This document shows, in pieces, positions 37,620 to 46,328 of a stretch of 64,000 nt of DNA. Position 1 is the stretch's first letter. Each line of letters opens with the position of its first letter. The stretch spans positions 62,001 through 126,000 of the forward strand of contig JANDJI010000005.1 in assembly GCA_024331125.1 (NCBI GenBank), read 5' to 3'. Below the pieces are notes generated by a model. The model saw nothing but the letters and a program-made list of their open reading frames with translations, was not told where the DNA came from and did not search any database. The DNA is from Nitrospira sp. (GTDB lineage Bacteria > Nitrospirota > Nitrospiria > Nitrospirales > Nitrospiraceae). Made by a program: the position numbers and the translations under genes.

Positions 37620-38232
37620 CTATCGCCTCCCCGGCTTTTTCACCGCTTCGCTGTCGAACGGTGGTACGTCCAGCATGCCGTTGCGTATATGTGCGTCAAA
37701 TAGCGTGATGAATGGCGTGTCGTTGTCTTTTATAGTCTCCTTGCGCAAGTCGAACACGTCGTAGAGCATGAAACCCAGATGCTGGTTCATCGCAACAGGT
37801 AACCGGGTTGTGGTATCCGGTGATTCCACATATTCAAAAAAGGCCGGGAATTCTCGGCAGCCGAAATAGGGTTGTTGAAAGCACTTGCCCTGCTTTGCGC
37901 GACGCTCAAAGCAGGCGTTGAACTTGCCGAAATCGGAAGCAAAATCGGGTTTGGGAACAATGTGCGCTGTCAGCCGATAGCGCACATTCTTGAGCGCCAT
38001 TGTTTGACGCTGCGTGCGGCCTTTCTGATCGGTCCCCAGCTCATCCTTGCCGCCATCAGCCCAGATGGGTTCAGGTTGCTCGCGCCCTTCCATCCCAGTA
38101 AATGGCGTCAAAGATGCCACGAGCCGCAGATGGCGTAATGACCGGGTAGGAGAACCGCTCGACCTTCATCTCCGGCCGTGTAAAGCATGCAAAGTCTCCC
38201 CAGACTTCCAAGGTATGCGTGCCGTTCGCCAT
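37620..38232 (-). pseudogene. cas5c: cas5c with internal deletion and frameshift
   Basis: Translation from ATG 38232 (ribosome site AGGAGG) gives the Cas5c start: [38 protein letters not shown]. It then runs DGRARAT and stops at 38071. In another frame the sequence resumes as [47 protein letters not shown] and continues to the normal C-terminus (FDSEAVKKPGRR). The segment that normally lies between these parts (the arginine-rich RW...RRNEV strand region, roughly 35-45 residues by my memory of the family) is absent. So a deletion after the TACTGG codons also shifted the frame. Cas5c is the crRNA-processing nuclease of type I-C, so this should cripple interference. A sequencing or assembly error is the main alternative. 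Confidence 0.85.
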
Positions 38233-38240
38233 ATCTCCTC

Positions 38241-40562
38241 CTATGCAATGAACACCTGCTCACCCTTAGGCGGATTGAGCCCAAGCGTCTCATCGTAGAA
38301 ATCTCCTTCGAGAATGAACCACTCGTCGGAGACACCCCCGCGCCTCAATTTCGCCGCAATAGCCCAGGCGGGCGGGCCGTCATTCGTGCGATACACACTG
38401 ACGGCAAGCCCCTGGGCACGTCGTATCCAGTCGGCGTTGATGCCTTGTCGATCGGCCTCGGTTCGTAGCGCCCAAAACTCATCGTATCTGCCCGCCCATG
38501 GAACCAGCACTTGAATAGCGTCCTGGGCAATGAGGCGATACACCTTGGCAATCTCCACGAAATCGAGCTCCTGAATCGCTCTTGTCAGGTCGACATTCTG
38601 GCTGGCTGGATCATTGAGATTGTAGAGTCGCTGATAATAGGCTCGGAACACATCAGGGTCGTTGATGTCCAGATTATTGTCGTGCAGTTTGAGCAAGGTT
38701 TGCGTGACTTGCGTCGCTTGATAATAGCCATGCGTGGGGAACCGCTTCCTCCACCCATCTTCCTCGTCCGGCTCGAAAACGATGACTTGACCAAGACGGC
38801 CCTGTTCATTGAGCCTGCCTTCACGGTTGCAGCGCCCTGTCGCTTGTGCAATAGCCTCCAACGGTGCCATGGCACGGAAGACCAAGGGAAAATCCACGTC
38901 CACTCCTGCCTCAACACATTGGGTTGAGATTAGAAGGCAACGATCCCTTCCCGCTAGCCGATCTCTAACTTTATCCATCACCGCCCGTCGGTGTTCGGCA
39001 CACAAGTTGGTTGAGAGATGAACCACGCTTTCATTTCCCTCCAGCTCTTTGAGCAAAGCACGGGCATGACGTTTCAGGTTCACCACAACCAATGCTTGAT
39101 CCAGGTCTCGCAATTCGTCAGCGAGCTGGGACCACGTGCGTTGTTCGCCAGTTTCCGGCCAATGCACTTCGACACGTTTCAGTTTTGTGAAGAGGTCTCG
39201 GTGTTCCGGCACGGCTTCGATGGGTCGCCAACCAGACACGGCATGCTTCTTTACGGCCTCGTTCAGCGCGTCAAACGCCGGTTGGGTCGCGGTGGCAAAC
39301 ACCACGGTGGACCGATAGGCTGCCGACAGATGCGACAACGCCGCCAAGGTAGGTACCGCTAAATGTTGCGGCAGGCTCTGTGCCTCATCGAACAGAATGA
39401 CCGAGTCCATGAGGTTGTGCAGCTTGCGACAACTGGACGGCCGGTTGGAAAAGAGCGACTCCAGCAACTGCACGTTGGTGGTCAACATGATTGGCGCGTC
39501 CCAGTTTTCGGCAAGCAGACGGCGCTGACGTTCGTTTGGCCCTTCAGCGTCCCGCTGTTCCGCTTCAGCCCCCAACCCGGCCAGACTGTGGTGTTCCAAG
39601 ACGAAACTGTCCGGGAAGGTTTGAAATACCGCTCTGTAAATTTGTGCTATCTGTTCGATGACCGTTAAGAAAGGGACCGCTAGAACGATTCGTTTCAGCC
39701 CATGCTTCTTTGCGTGCTCCAGCGCGAACTTGAGCATCGCCAGCGTCTTGCCTGAACCGGTGGGCGCGGTCAACGTGAACAGGCCAGGTCCTGCCTGGCT
39801 TGCCCGTACCACTGCGTCCCACAGGGCTTCCCGCGCCTGCTGCACTTCGATTTGCGCGCCCGTCGCGGCGCGCAGCGATGCCATGTAGGTATCGAGCGCG
39901 GCAAGTGCCGCCTCGGTATCCAGTTTTAATCCTTCAGGACGTGGACGCTTCCCGTGTCCATCACCTTCGAAATGTGCCTCGGTGTCGAGAACATCCGCAT
40001 CCACCAAGCAGGAGAAAAGCATCCGCACGTCGAGCATGGCGGCAATGGCATGATCCAAGCCATTTTGATGTTTCAATACTGTGTGCGATGGCTTTTGAAT
40101 GTTTAGACCATCTGCCTCTGCACGCTGCTTAAGACGGGCACAATCGGAATCGCTGAGGGCAAGTCCAAATGGATGATGTTGGGCGAGACCTTGGGGATTC
40201 ATCCGACGCAAGGCATCGACGTTGGCACGTTGCAAGCCAACATGATGCCCTTGAATTGCCATCGCAGCAGCAACCGCACGATATTCAGCCAACGCGACCC
40301 ATGCCCCTTGGGACCAATGATCCAACCCCTGATCTTTTCCGTGCAGCCGATCCTGAAAGCGGTCGCCGTATTTCCCAAGGTCGTGCAATACACCAGCAAG
40401 CGCCGCTTCCTCGGCACCGTTCCGCCCTTGCATAAAATCTTTTGCAAGCCTCGAAACGCTGGCAAGATGGTCCGCCAACCGGTGCCATTTCCCATGCTCG
40501 TTGGCGCTGTGTGCGAAGAATTGGCGGGGCTGAGACTCAGCGTCTTGCTGATGATCAGACAT
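38241..40562 (-). CDS. cas3: Type I-C Cas3 nuclease-helicase
   Basis: A 773-residue protein. The N-terminal HD nuclease has an early HLASVS segment, HDLGKYGD (the HD pair) and QGHHVGLQ. The SF2 helicase half has [17 protein letters not shown] (Walker B), [10 protein letters not shown] (motif III), [14 protein letters not shown] and [10 protein letters not shown] (motif VI). All motifs are present and length is normal, so the gene looks intact. It is the first gene of the cas operon; ATG 40562 has GAGG 8 nt upstream, and the broken cas5c begins 8 nt after its stop. Confidence 0.96.
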   Translation of the reverse strand: MSDHQQDAESQPRQFFAHSANEHGKWHRLADHLASVSRLAKDFMQGRNGAEEAALAGVLHDLGKYGDRFQDRLHGKDQGLDHWSQGAWVALAEYRAVAAAMAIQGHHVGLQRANVDALRRMNPQGLAQHHPFGLALSDSDCARLKQRAEADGLNIQKPSHTVLKHQNGLDHAIAAMLDVRMLFSCLVDADVLDTEAHFEGDGHGKRPRPEGLKLDTEAALAALDTYMASLRAATGAQIEVQQAREALWDAVVRASQAGPGLFTLTAPTGSGKTLAMLKFALEHAKKHGLKRIVLAVPFLTVIEQIAQIYRAVFQTFPDSFVLEHHSLAGLGAEAEQRDAEGPNERQRRLLAENWDAPIMLTTNVQLLESLFSNRPSSCRKLHNLMDSVILFDEAQSLPQHLAVPTLAALSHLSAAYRSTVVFATATQPAFDALNEAVKKHAVSGWRPIEAVPEHRDLFTKLKRVEVHWPETGEQRTWSQLADELRDLDQALVVVNLKRHARALLKELEGNESVVHLSTNLCAEHRRAVMDKVRDRLAGRDRCLLISTQCVEAGVDVDFPLVFRAMAPLEAIAQATGRCNREGRLNEQGRLGQVIVFEPDEEDGWRKRFPTHGYYQATQVTQTLLKLHDNNLDINDPDVFRAYYQRLYNLNDPASQNVDLTRAIQELDFVEIAKVYRLIAQDAIQVLVPWAGRYDEFWALRTEADRQGINADWIRRAQGLAVSVYRTNDGPPAWAIAAKLRRGGVSDEWFILEGDFYDETLGLNPPKGEQVFIA

Positions 40563-41166
40563 TACCGAGGCCTCTCTGCTCCAATAGATGCCTCCTTACA
40601 CGGACTCTTCAAAGTGATGAATGGCACATGCCCCGTGGTCGTCCCGCCACACATGGGCGAGGCCGCGTAACGAGGGAGCGCTTGCCGAGCAAGGGTGCGG
40701 TTGTGTGGCATGCAAAATACCCCCACACAAAAAGAAGAAACGGGTGATGATCGACCATGGACTGTAGAGGCTTCCTAGTAAAAAAAGCCATTCCCTGTTT
40801 GAGGGGGAGCACGCCTCGGTCTCCCCTTCTATCAGGGAGGTAAGTCTGCCTTCTCAGTGTGACATCGGAGGTCATTTTCTGGAGAAAAGTCTACGGTCTA
40901 TCCGCCAGACGACTATCGTTCCTGCTCTTTTTGTTTCATCAATGATCGCCAATTCTGCTTATTTTGGCATTTTCCCTTATTTTGGATTGACTCGTGCCAT
41001 CACCGATGGCTCTCTTCGTGGCATGTAACTCTCTCTTTGCATCACTCCACCACGTCTGGTCAGAGAGGGCTCGCGACGTTCTTCTTGAACAGGGTTCAGC
41101 ACCTATTCCCTCCATGAAACCTGCTGTTGTCACACCCCGGTCATGCTCGTATTCCAATTCTCCAGT
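40563..41166. other. Intergenic region upstream of cas3
   Basis: About 600 bp lie between the cas operon and the toxin-antitoxin pair. The part next to 40562 should contain the cas promoter. Frames such as 40939-41157 (minus) lack a ribosome site and protein-like composition. No RNA gene or repeat was recognised. Confidence 0.35.
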
Positions 41167-41195
41167 TTGATCACGCCGATGACATACGATACACT
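41167..41195 (+). promoter_or_regulatory. Candidate sigma-70-type promoter of the AbrB/PIN pair
   Basis: TTGATC and TACACT are separated by 17 bp, four of six matches each. They end about 25 bp before the antitoxin start codon. Confidence 0.35.
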
Positions 41196-41220
41196 ATTTT
41201 CAAAATGGAGGAATCACTCA

Positions 41221-41471
41221 TGCCTGTCTCCCATATGTCAGAAAAGGGTCAAATTCTGATTCCACGGCAACTTCGCCGCAAACTCGGCTTTAAACCGGGG
41301 GGTAAGGTTCAGTTGATCGAGGAGGAGGGACGCCTTGTTGTGACGCCGGCGGCTGATGACCCGATTGCCGCTGCCACAGGTTTTCTCACCGGAAAATTCT
41401 CTTTGACGGCTGATCTCCGACGGGAGCACAAGGAGGAGGCACGCCGTGAGCGAACCGCTCGTCCTCGATAG
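41221..41471 (+). CDS. AbrB/MazE-type antitoxin
   Basis: An 83-residue protein beginning with a swapped-hairpin AbrB DNA-binding domain: MSEKGQILIPRQLRRKLGF, KPGGKVQLIEEEGRLVVTP. The C-terminal 35 residues are charged and would wrap the toxin. ATG 41221 has GGAGGA 7 nt upstream. The end overlaps the PIN-domain gene by 26 nt, the usual toxin-antitoxin layout. It probably represses its own promoter together with the toxin. Confidence 0.9.
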
Positions 41472-41871
41472 TTTTGCATTGGTCAGCTTGTTTCATAAGG
41501 AGCCTGGTTGGGAAAAGGTCCGCACCGCCCTGTACGAGCAGCAGCGGGCTGGTACCAAGGCCTTTCTGAACTGGGTCAATTGGGGCGAGTTCTTCTACAT
41601 CGTCAAGCGCAAGGTCGGTGCGGCTCGCGCAGCCGAAGCTCTTCATCTTTTGGAACAACTGCCCGTCGAACTGGTGGCGATCGACCTGCCTTTGGTGCGA
41701 GAGGCGGCGGAGATCAAGAGCGAGTATGCGGTCTCCTACGCGGATGCGTTTTGTATCGCCACGGCCCGCCGGCTGTCCGGTACGGTCCTGACGAGCGATC
41801 CTGAATTTCATGCCGTTGAGCACTTGATTCACGTCCGCTGGCTGACGAAACAACGCAATCCCTCGCCTTGA
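41446..41871 (+). CDS. PIN-domain toxin (VapC-like ribonuclease)
   Basis: A 141-residue PIN-domain protein. The acidic residues of the metal site are D8 in LVLDSFAL, E50 in WVNWGEFFY, D100-103 in SYADAFCIA and D117 in LTSDPEF. VapC-type toxins cleave specific tRNAs or rRNA and are neutralised by the co-encoded antitoxin. It starts at GTG 41446, overlapping the antitoxin gene. A similar PIN module lies at 45.4-46.1 kb but is only distantly alike. Confidence 0.88.
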   Translation: MSEPLVLDSFALVSLFHKEPGWEKVRTALYEQQRAGTKAFLNWVNWGEFFYIVKRKVGAARAAEALHLLEQLPVELVAIDLPLVREAAEIKSEYAVSYADAFCIATARRLSGTVLTSDPEFHAVEHLIHVRWLTKQRNPSP

Positions 41872-42120
41872 TGCCCTGCACCATCCAACGACCCGAACGG
41901 CACGGAGAGGTTGTACGGATTCACAGGGTTCAATGGGTTGTCGAGATGACAGCCGTTCACCGGCTTGAGCGGGTTGTTGGGTGCGCCACTGGTATCAAAC
42001 GACTGTGACGTTGGAAGTCATTCCGCCTGAAAATTTTTCCCAACAGATCTTTGCACTTTTCACCAAGCGGTCGGGGTGTCTGCTGACGGCGGATGTCTCA
42101 GTGGGAAAGGATGACGTCGG

Positions 42121-42399
42121 TCAAACCGGAATGTCTCTGGTGCCGTCGTAGGAGGCACGGGACTGAAAGGCGAATTTCACGACGTCGCCGTTCCTGATCA
42201 TGGAATCTTCCGTCCCGACCCGTTTGTTGATCGTAATCAGCGCTTCGCGCCGAACAAGGTAGGGAAGCAACCCGCCCAGCCGGTCTTGATGTGTTTCGAT
42301 CAGTTGTTTGATGGCCATTGGCCCGGCAATCTCAAGAGTGATCTCACTAGCCCCCACAGCCTCACGCAGGGTGGAGCCAAGCACCAGGATCGTCACCAT
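42121..42399 (-). CDS. MoaD/ThiS-like ubiquitin-fold protein
   Basis: A 92-residue protein with the beta-grasp pattern of sulfur-carrier proteins: VTILVLGSTLREAVG, then ITLEIAGPMAIKQLIE, EALITINKRVG and IRNGDVVKFAF. However it ends in DGTRDIPV and lacks the C-terminal Gly-Gly needed for thiocarboxylation. I placed the start at ATG 42399, where the first strand begins; an in-frame ATG at 42420 directly follows the stop of the upstream oxidoreductase (TGA then ATG). The tight coupling suggests a partner role, which is inference. Confidence 0.6.
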   Translation of the reverse strand: MVTILVLGSTLREAVGASEITLEIAGPMAIKQLIETHQDRLGGLLPYLVRREALITINKRVGTEDSMIRNGDVVKFAFQSRASYDGTRDIPV

Positions 42400-42420
42400 A
42401 GGCAGAAGCACCCTCGTCAT

Positions 42421-45303
42421 TCATCGTTCATCATTCGTGGAATCGTCCCGGACCTTGCCGCGATCCGTCTTGGATCTGTTCTCCTCGGCGGTTCGATAGG
42501 CATCGTGAAGAAGCTGCGCCACATGTTTGACGGCGGCCCGTCCCCGCAGGCCATTGGTCAGTTGAATCATACAGGCCGGGCAACTGGTCGCCACAACGTT
42601 TGCACCGGTCTGTTCGATGGCGCGCGCTTTCCTGGCAAAAATTCTCTGTGACGTGTCGTAGTCCTTCACCACATAGGTTCCCGCCCCGCCGGCGCACCGG
42701 TCAGCGTCCTGCATCTCGACGAACCTCGCACCGGGCAGTGCGGCCAAGAGTGTTCTCGGCTCCTTCGTCACACCGGCCGCCCGCAAGTGGCAGGACGAAT
42801 GGTAGGTCACGGTCATGGCCTTCCCCTCACCCGCGGAGCCCATCTTGGGTTGAGTGGCGGAGCGGGCGACGAATTCTGTGATATGGACCACTTTCTTCGC
42901 CAAGGTCTCCGCCAGCCGCCGCTCTTCACCATCGGCAAAGAGTGTTGGATAGTCCTTCAGCATGAGCGTACAAGAAGCACAGCCGGTCACCACCGTCTCG
43001 TAGGGCGCCAGAGACTTGAGATTGAACCGGGCATTCTCTCGAACCAGGTCCTGATGACCATAGGTTTGAATCGGTGTGCCGGAACACCGTTGCGGCGGCA
43101 GGGCCGGTTCCACCCCGTGTTTTCGCAAGACGGCAATGACCGCATCCCCGACGCCATCGTCGAAATAGTTGGCCGCGCAGCCGTGAAAATAGGCCACGCC
43201 ACCGCTCGGAGCCACGCCGGCCCGAGGAATAAGAGACGCATACCGGTCCCGTAACTGTCTGGGTGCCAGTTTGGGGAGCACCAGCTCATGCGGAATCCGC
43301 GCCGCAGGCGCCAACCGTGTCATGACCGGTTTGGTGGCCCATTCGATAAACCGCCGCATCGCCGGCCGGTCCCAAAGGAGTTGAGTCTTTCCCAACCACC
43401 GCAACACCCGCTCAAACGATACACCACGTGTGTGCCAGCGAAAGATCCAGCCGGTCAGTTCATTGGGCTGTTCGGCCCGTTTTTTCAAAATCAGGTCCGA
43501 CACATCCACACCGGCGGGACAGATCGTCCGGCAGGACTTGCAATTCAAACAGGCTTCCACGACCCGTTTGGAGTTCAAGTAACTGTAATCGGCGGCTGTC
43601 ACGATTTCGAACCAGCCGCGGGCGCTCATGTCCTCCGACTGAAAGACATCGTACACGGGACAGACCGAGTTGCACTTGGCGCAGGTGGCGCAGGATTTGG
43701 ACAGTCTGGTGTAGTCGATCTGGTCCGTGAAGGGCCGGTCACTGATCTTGACGCCGGGGTTGAGCACGTTGTCGGGATCAAAGGCCCGTTTCACTTGGAC
43801 AAACAATTCATACAGTTCGTCGCCGAACATTTTGCGGACATACTCGGCCCTGATGCGCCCATCTCCATGTTCCCCGCAGATCGACCCGCCGAATCGCATG
43901 AGCACGGTCGAGTGGATCTCATGATACGCCTGAACCATTTTGTCGAAGTCATGGGGATCATTGACGTCCAGCAGCGGCACGATGTGGGCATTGCCGTTTC
44001 CGATATGGCCGAAGATCGCTACCGGCACCCGCTGGCCGGCGAAGAAGGTTTCGAGGTGCTGGATCAATTCGCTGATCCGATCGGCCCGGACCACGACGTC
44101 ATCGACGAAGTTGATCGGTTTTTTGCGAGGATCATAGCGATAGAGCGTGGGATAGAGGGCTTTGCGAGCCTTCCAGAGTTGTTCGCGCCGCTCGTGATCG
44201 AAAGCCAGGGCGATGGGCGCTGAAAGCTGAAACGGCCTGCAGACCTGTGCCATGCGATCGGCCCGCCCTGAGAGTTCGTCATCGGAAGAATCGGCATCCA
44301 GTTCAATCAGCAATGTCGCCGCCGCATCGGCGGGGATGCCATGAGCAGCCCGCCCGATCAGGTCGAGTGTGTTGGCATCCATCACCTCGAGCGCACTGGG
44401 ATGAAGGTCGAGCAAGAGCGGAACCGCTTCTCCTACCTCCTCCAGTCGCCGGAAATGAATCAGCCCCGTCAACGTGGCCGTTGGCTTGTGGGCCAGGCGA
44501 ATCGTGGCCTCGCTGATCACCCCCAACGTCCCCTCACTGCCCACGAGCAGTTTGGGAAGGTCGAACAGGCCTTGCGCCAACCCATCAGCCAATCCAAACA
44601 GGTTATAGCCGCAACTGTTCTTGCTGACCGTGGGTTTCTTCGCGCGAATGAGATCGGCATGGATCTGCACCAAGGTCAAGACATCCTGAAGAGGCTGGAC
44701 GGTGGCCAAAAGAGAAGTGAGAGGCTGATCCTCCAGCCGAAAGGATCGCGCATCCAGCCAGGTGCCGGAGGCCAGGCAGACCCGCAGCCGATGGACATTG
44801 TCCTTCACCGACCCATATCGAAGTGTGTGGGGACCGGCCGAATTGTTGGCCAACATCCCGCCCAGTTTGCACATATCACCGCTGGAGGGGTCGGGGCCGA
44901 ACAACAGGCCCTGTCCGGCCAACTGTTTATTGAGTTCCGCCAGCACGATGCCTGGCTGGACCCTGGCCCAGAATTCGTCGCGATTGACCTCTAGGATGCG
45001 GTTCATGCGCGACACGTCGAGGATGATGCCCGAACCGATCGCCGAGCCGGTCAAGTTGGTGCCGGCTGCGCGAGGCGTGAGCGGAATCCCATGGGTCGCG
45101 GCATAGCGAACCGTCGCTGCGATGTCGTCCTCCGATTCAACTAGCACGACAGCCTTGGGCTCGATGCGATAGATGCCGGCATCCACCGCGTAGGCGGTGA
45201 TCGTCGGACGGTCATCCTTGACCTTGTCCGAACCGAGTCGGGCTCGCAGGTCTGAGGCGATGGCGCGGGATCGCTCGGGAAGAATAAGGGTTGGCGCGGT
45301 CAT
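42421..45303 (-). CDS. FAD-linked D-lactate/glycolate-type oxidase fused to Fe-S (CCG) domains
   Basis: A protein of about 960 residues. The N-terminal half is a PCMH-type FAD-binding domain (LTPRAAGTNLTGSAIG, GMLANNSAGPHTLRYG, VGSEGTLGVI) with its C-terminal oxidase domain (FGHIGNGNAH, GSICGEHGDG). Next is a 2[4Fe-4S] region (CATCAKCNSVCP and CLNCKSCRTICP). The C-terminus has two cysteine-rich CCG domains (RCSGTPIQTYG and DADRCAGGAG). This is the architecture of membrane-linked D-lactate dehydrogenases and of fused GlcD-GlcF proteins. The electron acceptor is probably quinone. I prefer ATG 45303; the frame is open to 45342. Confidence 0.92.
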   Translation of the reverse strand: MTAPTLILPERSRAIASDLRARLGSDKVKDDRPTITAYAVDAGIYRIEPKAVVLVESEDDIAATVRYAATHGIPLTPRAAGTNLTGSAIGSGIILDVSRMNRILEVNRDEFWARVQPGIVLAELNKQLAGQGLLFGPDPSSGDMCKLGGMLANNSAGPHTLRYGSVKDNVHRLRVCLASGTWLDARSFRLEDQPLTSLLATVQPLQDVLTLVQIHADLIRAKKPTVSKNSCGYNLFGLADGLAQGLFDLPKLLVGSEGTLGVISEATIRLAHKPTATLTGLIHFRRLEEVGEAVPLLLDLHPSALEVMDANTLDLIGRAAHGIPADAAATLLIELDADSSDDELSGRADRMAQVCRPFQLSAPIALAFDHERREQLWKARKALYPTLYRYDPRKKPINFVDDVVVRADRISELIQHLETFFAGQRVPVAIFGHIGNGNAHIVPLLDVNDPHDFDKMVQAYHEIHSTVLMRFGGSICGEHGDGRIRAEYVRKMFGDELYELFVQVKRAFDPDNVLNPGVKISDRPFTDQIDYTRLSKSCATCAKCNSVCPVYDVFQSEDMSARGWFEIVTAADYSYLNSKRVVEACLNCKSCRTICPAGVDVSDLILKKRAEQPNELTGWIFRWHTRGVSFERVLRWLGKTQLLWDRPAMRRFIEWATKPVMTRLAPAARIPHELVLPKLAPRQLRDRYASLIPRAGVAPSGGVAYFHGCAANYFDDGVGDAVIAVLRKHGVEPALPPQRCSGTPIQTYGHQDLVRENARFNLKSLAPYETVVTGCASCTLMLKDYPTLFADGEERRLAETLAKKVVHITEFVARSATQPKMGSAGEGKAMTVTYHSSCHLRAAGVTKEPRTLLAALPGARFVEMQDADRCAGGAGTYVVKDYDTSQRIFARKARAIEQTGANVVATSCPACMIQLTNGLRGRAAVKHVAQLLHDAYRTAEENRSKTDRGKVRDDSTNDER

Positions 45304-45388
45304 AGAAGTCGTCGAAATCGTGCACATTCTAGCAGGGGGCACAAAACAACCGCCAGCGGCGAGCGCGAATGTTGTGACAGGTGACCGG

Positions 45389-45826
45389 TCACACGGTCTC
45401 TGGATTGAGAAGCGCGATGCCTTCCCTACTGGCAGCCTGAAGAAGCTGTATATCCGCAGAGACGAGAACCGGATGGAGATCCTTGATCGACAGGATTACG
45501 GCAAGGTGAAGCGCATCGAGTGTACGAAGGTGATGCGACAGGATGAGAGCCTGGCTCAGCCGAACGTGGGCTCGGTCCAACTCAAGCAGCCAAAATTCCG
45601 CCAATATGTCCTGTGCCACGGCGGCTAGAACCTGAGCCAACCCTTCGCGTCCCAGCAACCCTTCCTGACATTTCCGATCCAGAGCCGATGTCAGCTCCGT
45701 GAGTGCGAAATTGGCCGTCACGAGGCCGGCGTCGGCGTCGGCAAACAGGCCATCGACCCGGTCGGAACCCTGCTCAACATGGTAACGCTTGACGAGCGCG
45801 CTCGTATCGACGTAGTAGAGCGCCAC
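45389..45826 (-). CDS. PIN-domain toxin (VapC-like)
   Basis: A 145-residue PIN protein: D7 in YYVDTSALVKRY, E44 in FALTELTSAL, D104 in RTLDALHLA and D123 in LVSADIQLL form the acidic site. It starts at GTG 45826, which overlaps the stop codon of the upstream small gene by one base. This tight coupling supports a toxin-antitoxin pair. The target RNA is unknown. Confidence 0.88.
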   Translation of the reverse strand: MALYYVDTSALVKRYHVEQGSDRVDGLFADADAGLVTANFALTELTSALDRKCQEGLLGREGLAQVLAAVAQDILAEFWLLELDRAHVRLSQALILSHHLRTLDALHLAVILSIKDLHPVLVSADIQLLQAASREGIALLNPETV

Positions 45827-46056
45827 TAGGAATGTTCGCGGTCATCGATGACCGCTGCAGCCAAAGACATAGCTAGCGGCTTCCAGGCGGCCCGCGCCTG
45901 AGAAAGGGTCACGGAGGGGCGCAATTTCTCCTCAAGGCCGTACCCTCTGCCATCGGACACCGTCACCGACTCTTGCGCCAAGAGATGTTCCGATGAGAGC
46001 TTTCTGCCAGTCGATTTCACGACCGAATCTTCAGATTTTGCGGGATAGGCTGACAT
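45826..46056 (-). CDS. Putative antitoxin partner of the PIN toxin
   Basis: A 76-residue protein starting at ATG 46056 with AGGGA 7 nt upstream. I see no clear AbrB, Phd or ribbon-helix-helix signature; residues 30-60 (VSDGRGYGLEEKLRPSVTL) may form a small domain and the tail (AAVIDDREHS) is acidic. I call it an antitoxin from its position and the one-base overlap with the PIN gene, not from homology. Confidence 0.6.
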   Translation of the reverse strand: MSAYPAKSEDSVVKSTGRKLSSEHLLAQESVTVSDGRGYGLEEKLRPSVTLSQARAAWKPLAMSLAAAVIDDREHS

Positions 46057-46079
46057 AATGCATTCCCTATGTGACACTA

Positions 46080-46108
46080 ACCATACCAAAACTCTCCCCA
46101 CCTGACAA
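46080..46108 (-). promoter_or_regulatory. Candidate sigma-70-type promoter for the second PIN pair
   Basis: On the minus strand TTGTCA and TATGGT are spaced 17 bp apart, ending about 24 bp before ATG 46056. It lies just after the decayed hsdR sequence. Confidence 0.4.
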
Positions 46109-46129
46109 TCTCGTTTGCCACAAGTAAGG

Positions 46130-46320
46130 CACTCCGACTTGGCTCTCCTCAGGCAGCCACTTCCCCCCATAGCACTTCAGCCTGTTCCGGCACCACACCG
46201 CAGCAGTGCCTATCTCTCCACTCAGGAGCGATGCCCAGCATGTGCTGTATTTGGCAGCCCAGCGCTTCGAGCCAGGCGAGAGCGGCGGCTTCAACGATGG
46301 GCTCGGTAAACGCTGGGCAT
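46130..46320 (-). pseudogene. hsdR: hsdR remnant (N-terminus of type I restriction subunit R)
   Basis: Eight nt after the reverse-transcriptase stop codon there is an ATG at 46320. Removing one C from the CCC after it gives M-P-A-F-T-E-P-I-V-E, then AAALAWLEALG and IAPE, matching the HsdR N-terminus (FTE..VE.AALAWLE.LGY...IAPGE). Further on, GVVPEQAEVL resembles the next HsdR motif (YGQVVLEQRL) with small indels, and a CTGCCTGAGGAG stretch fits LPEE. The frame is broken several times and ends before the second PIN pair, so only about 60 codons of a gene normally over 900 codons remain. The match is by my recall of the family. Confidence 0.7.
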
Positions 46321-46328
46321 GAGCAAAC

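Noticed and set aside
38108..38335. 75-codon minus frame between cas3 and the cas5c fragment
   Set aside because: It overlaps the end of cas3 and the true cas5c start in a different frame; the residues have no family match, whereas the frame from 38232 gives Cas5c.
40939..41157. 72-codon minus frame between the cas operon and the toxin-antitoxin pair
   Set aside because: No ribosome site or recognisable pattern; probably chance.
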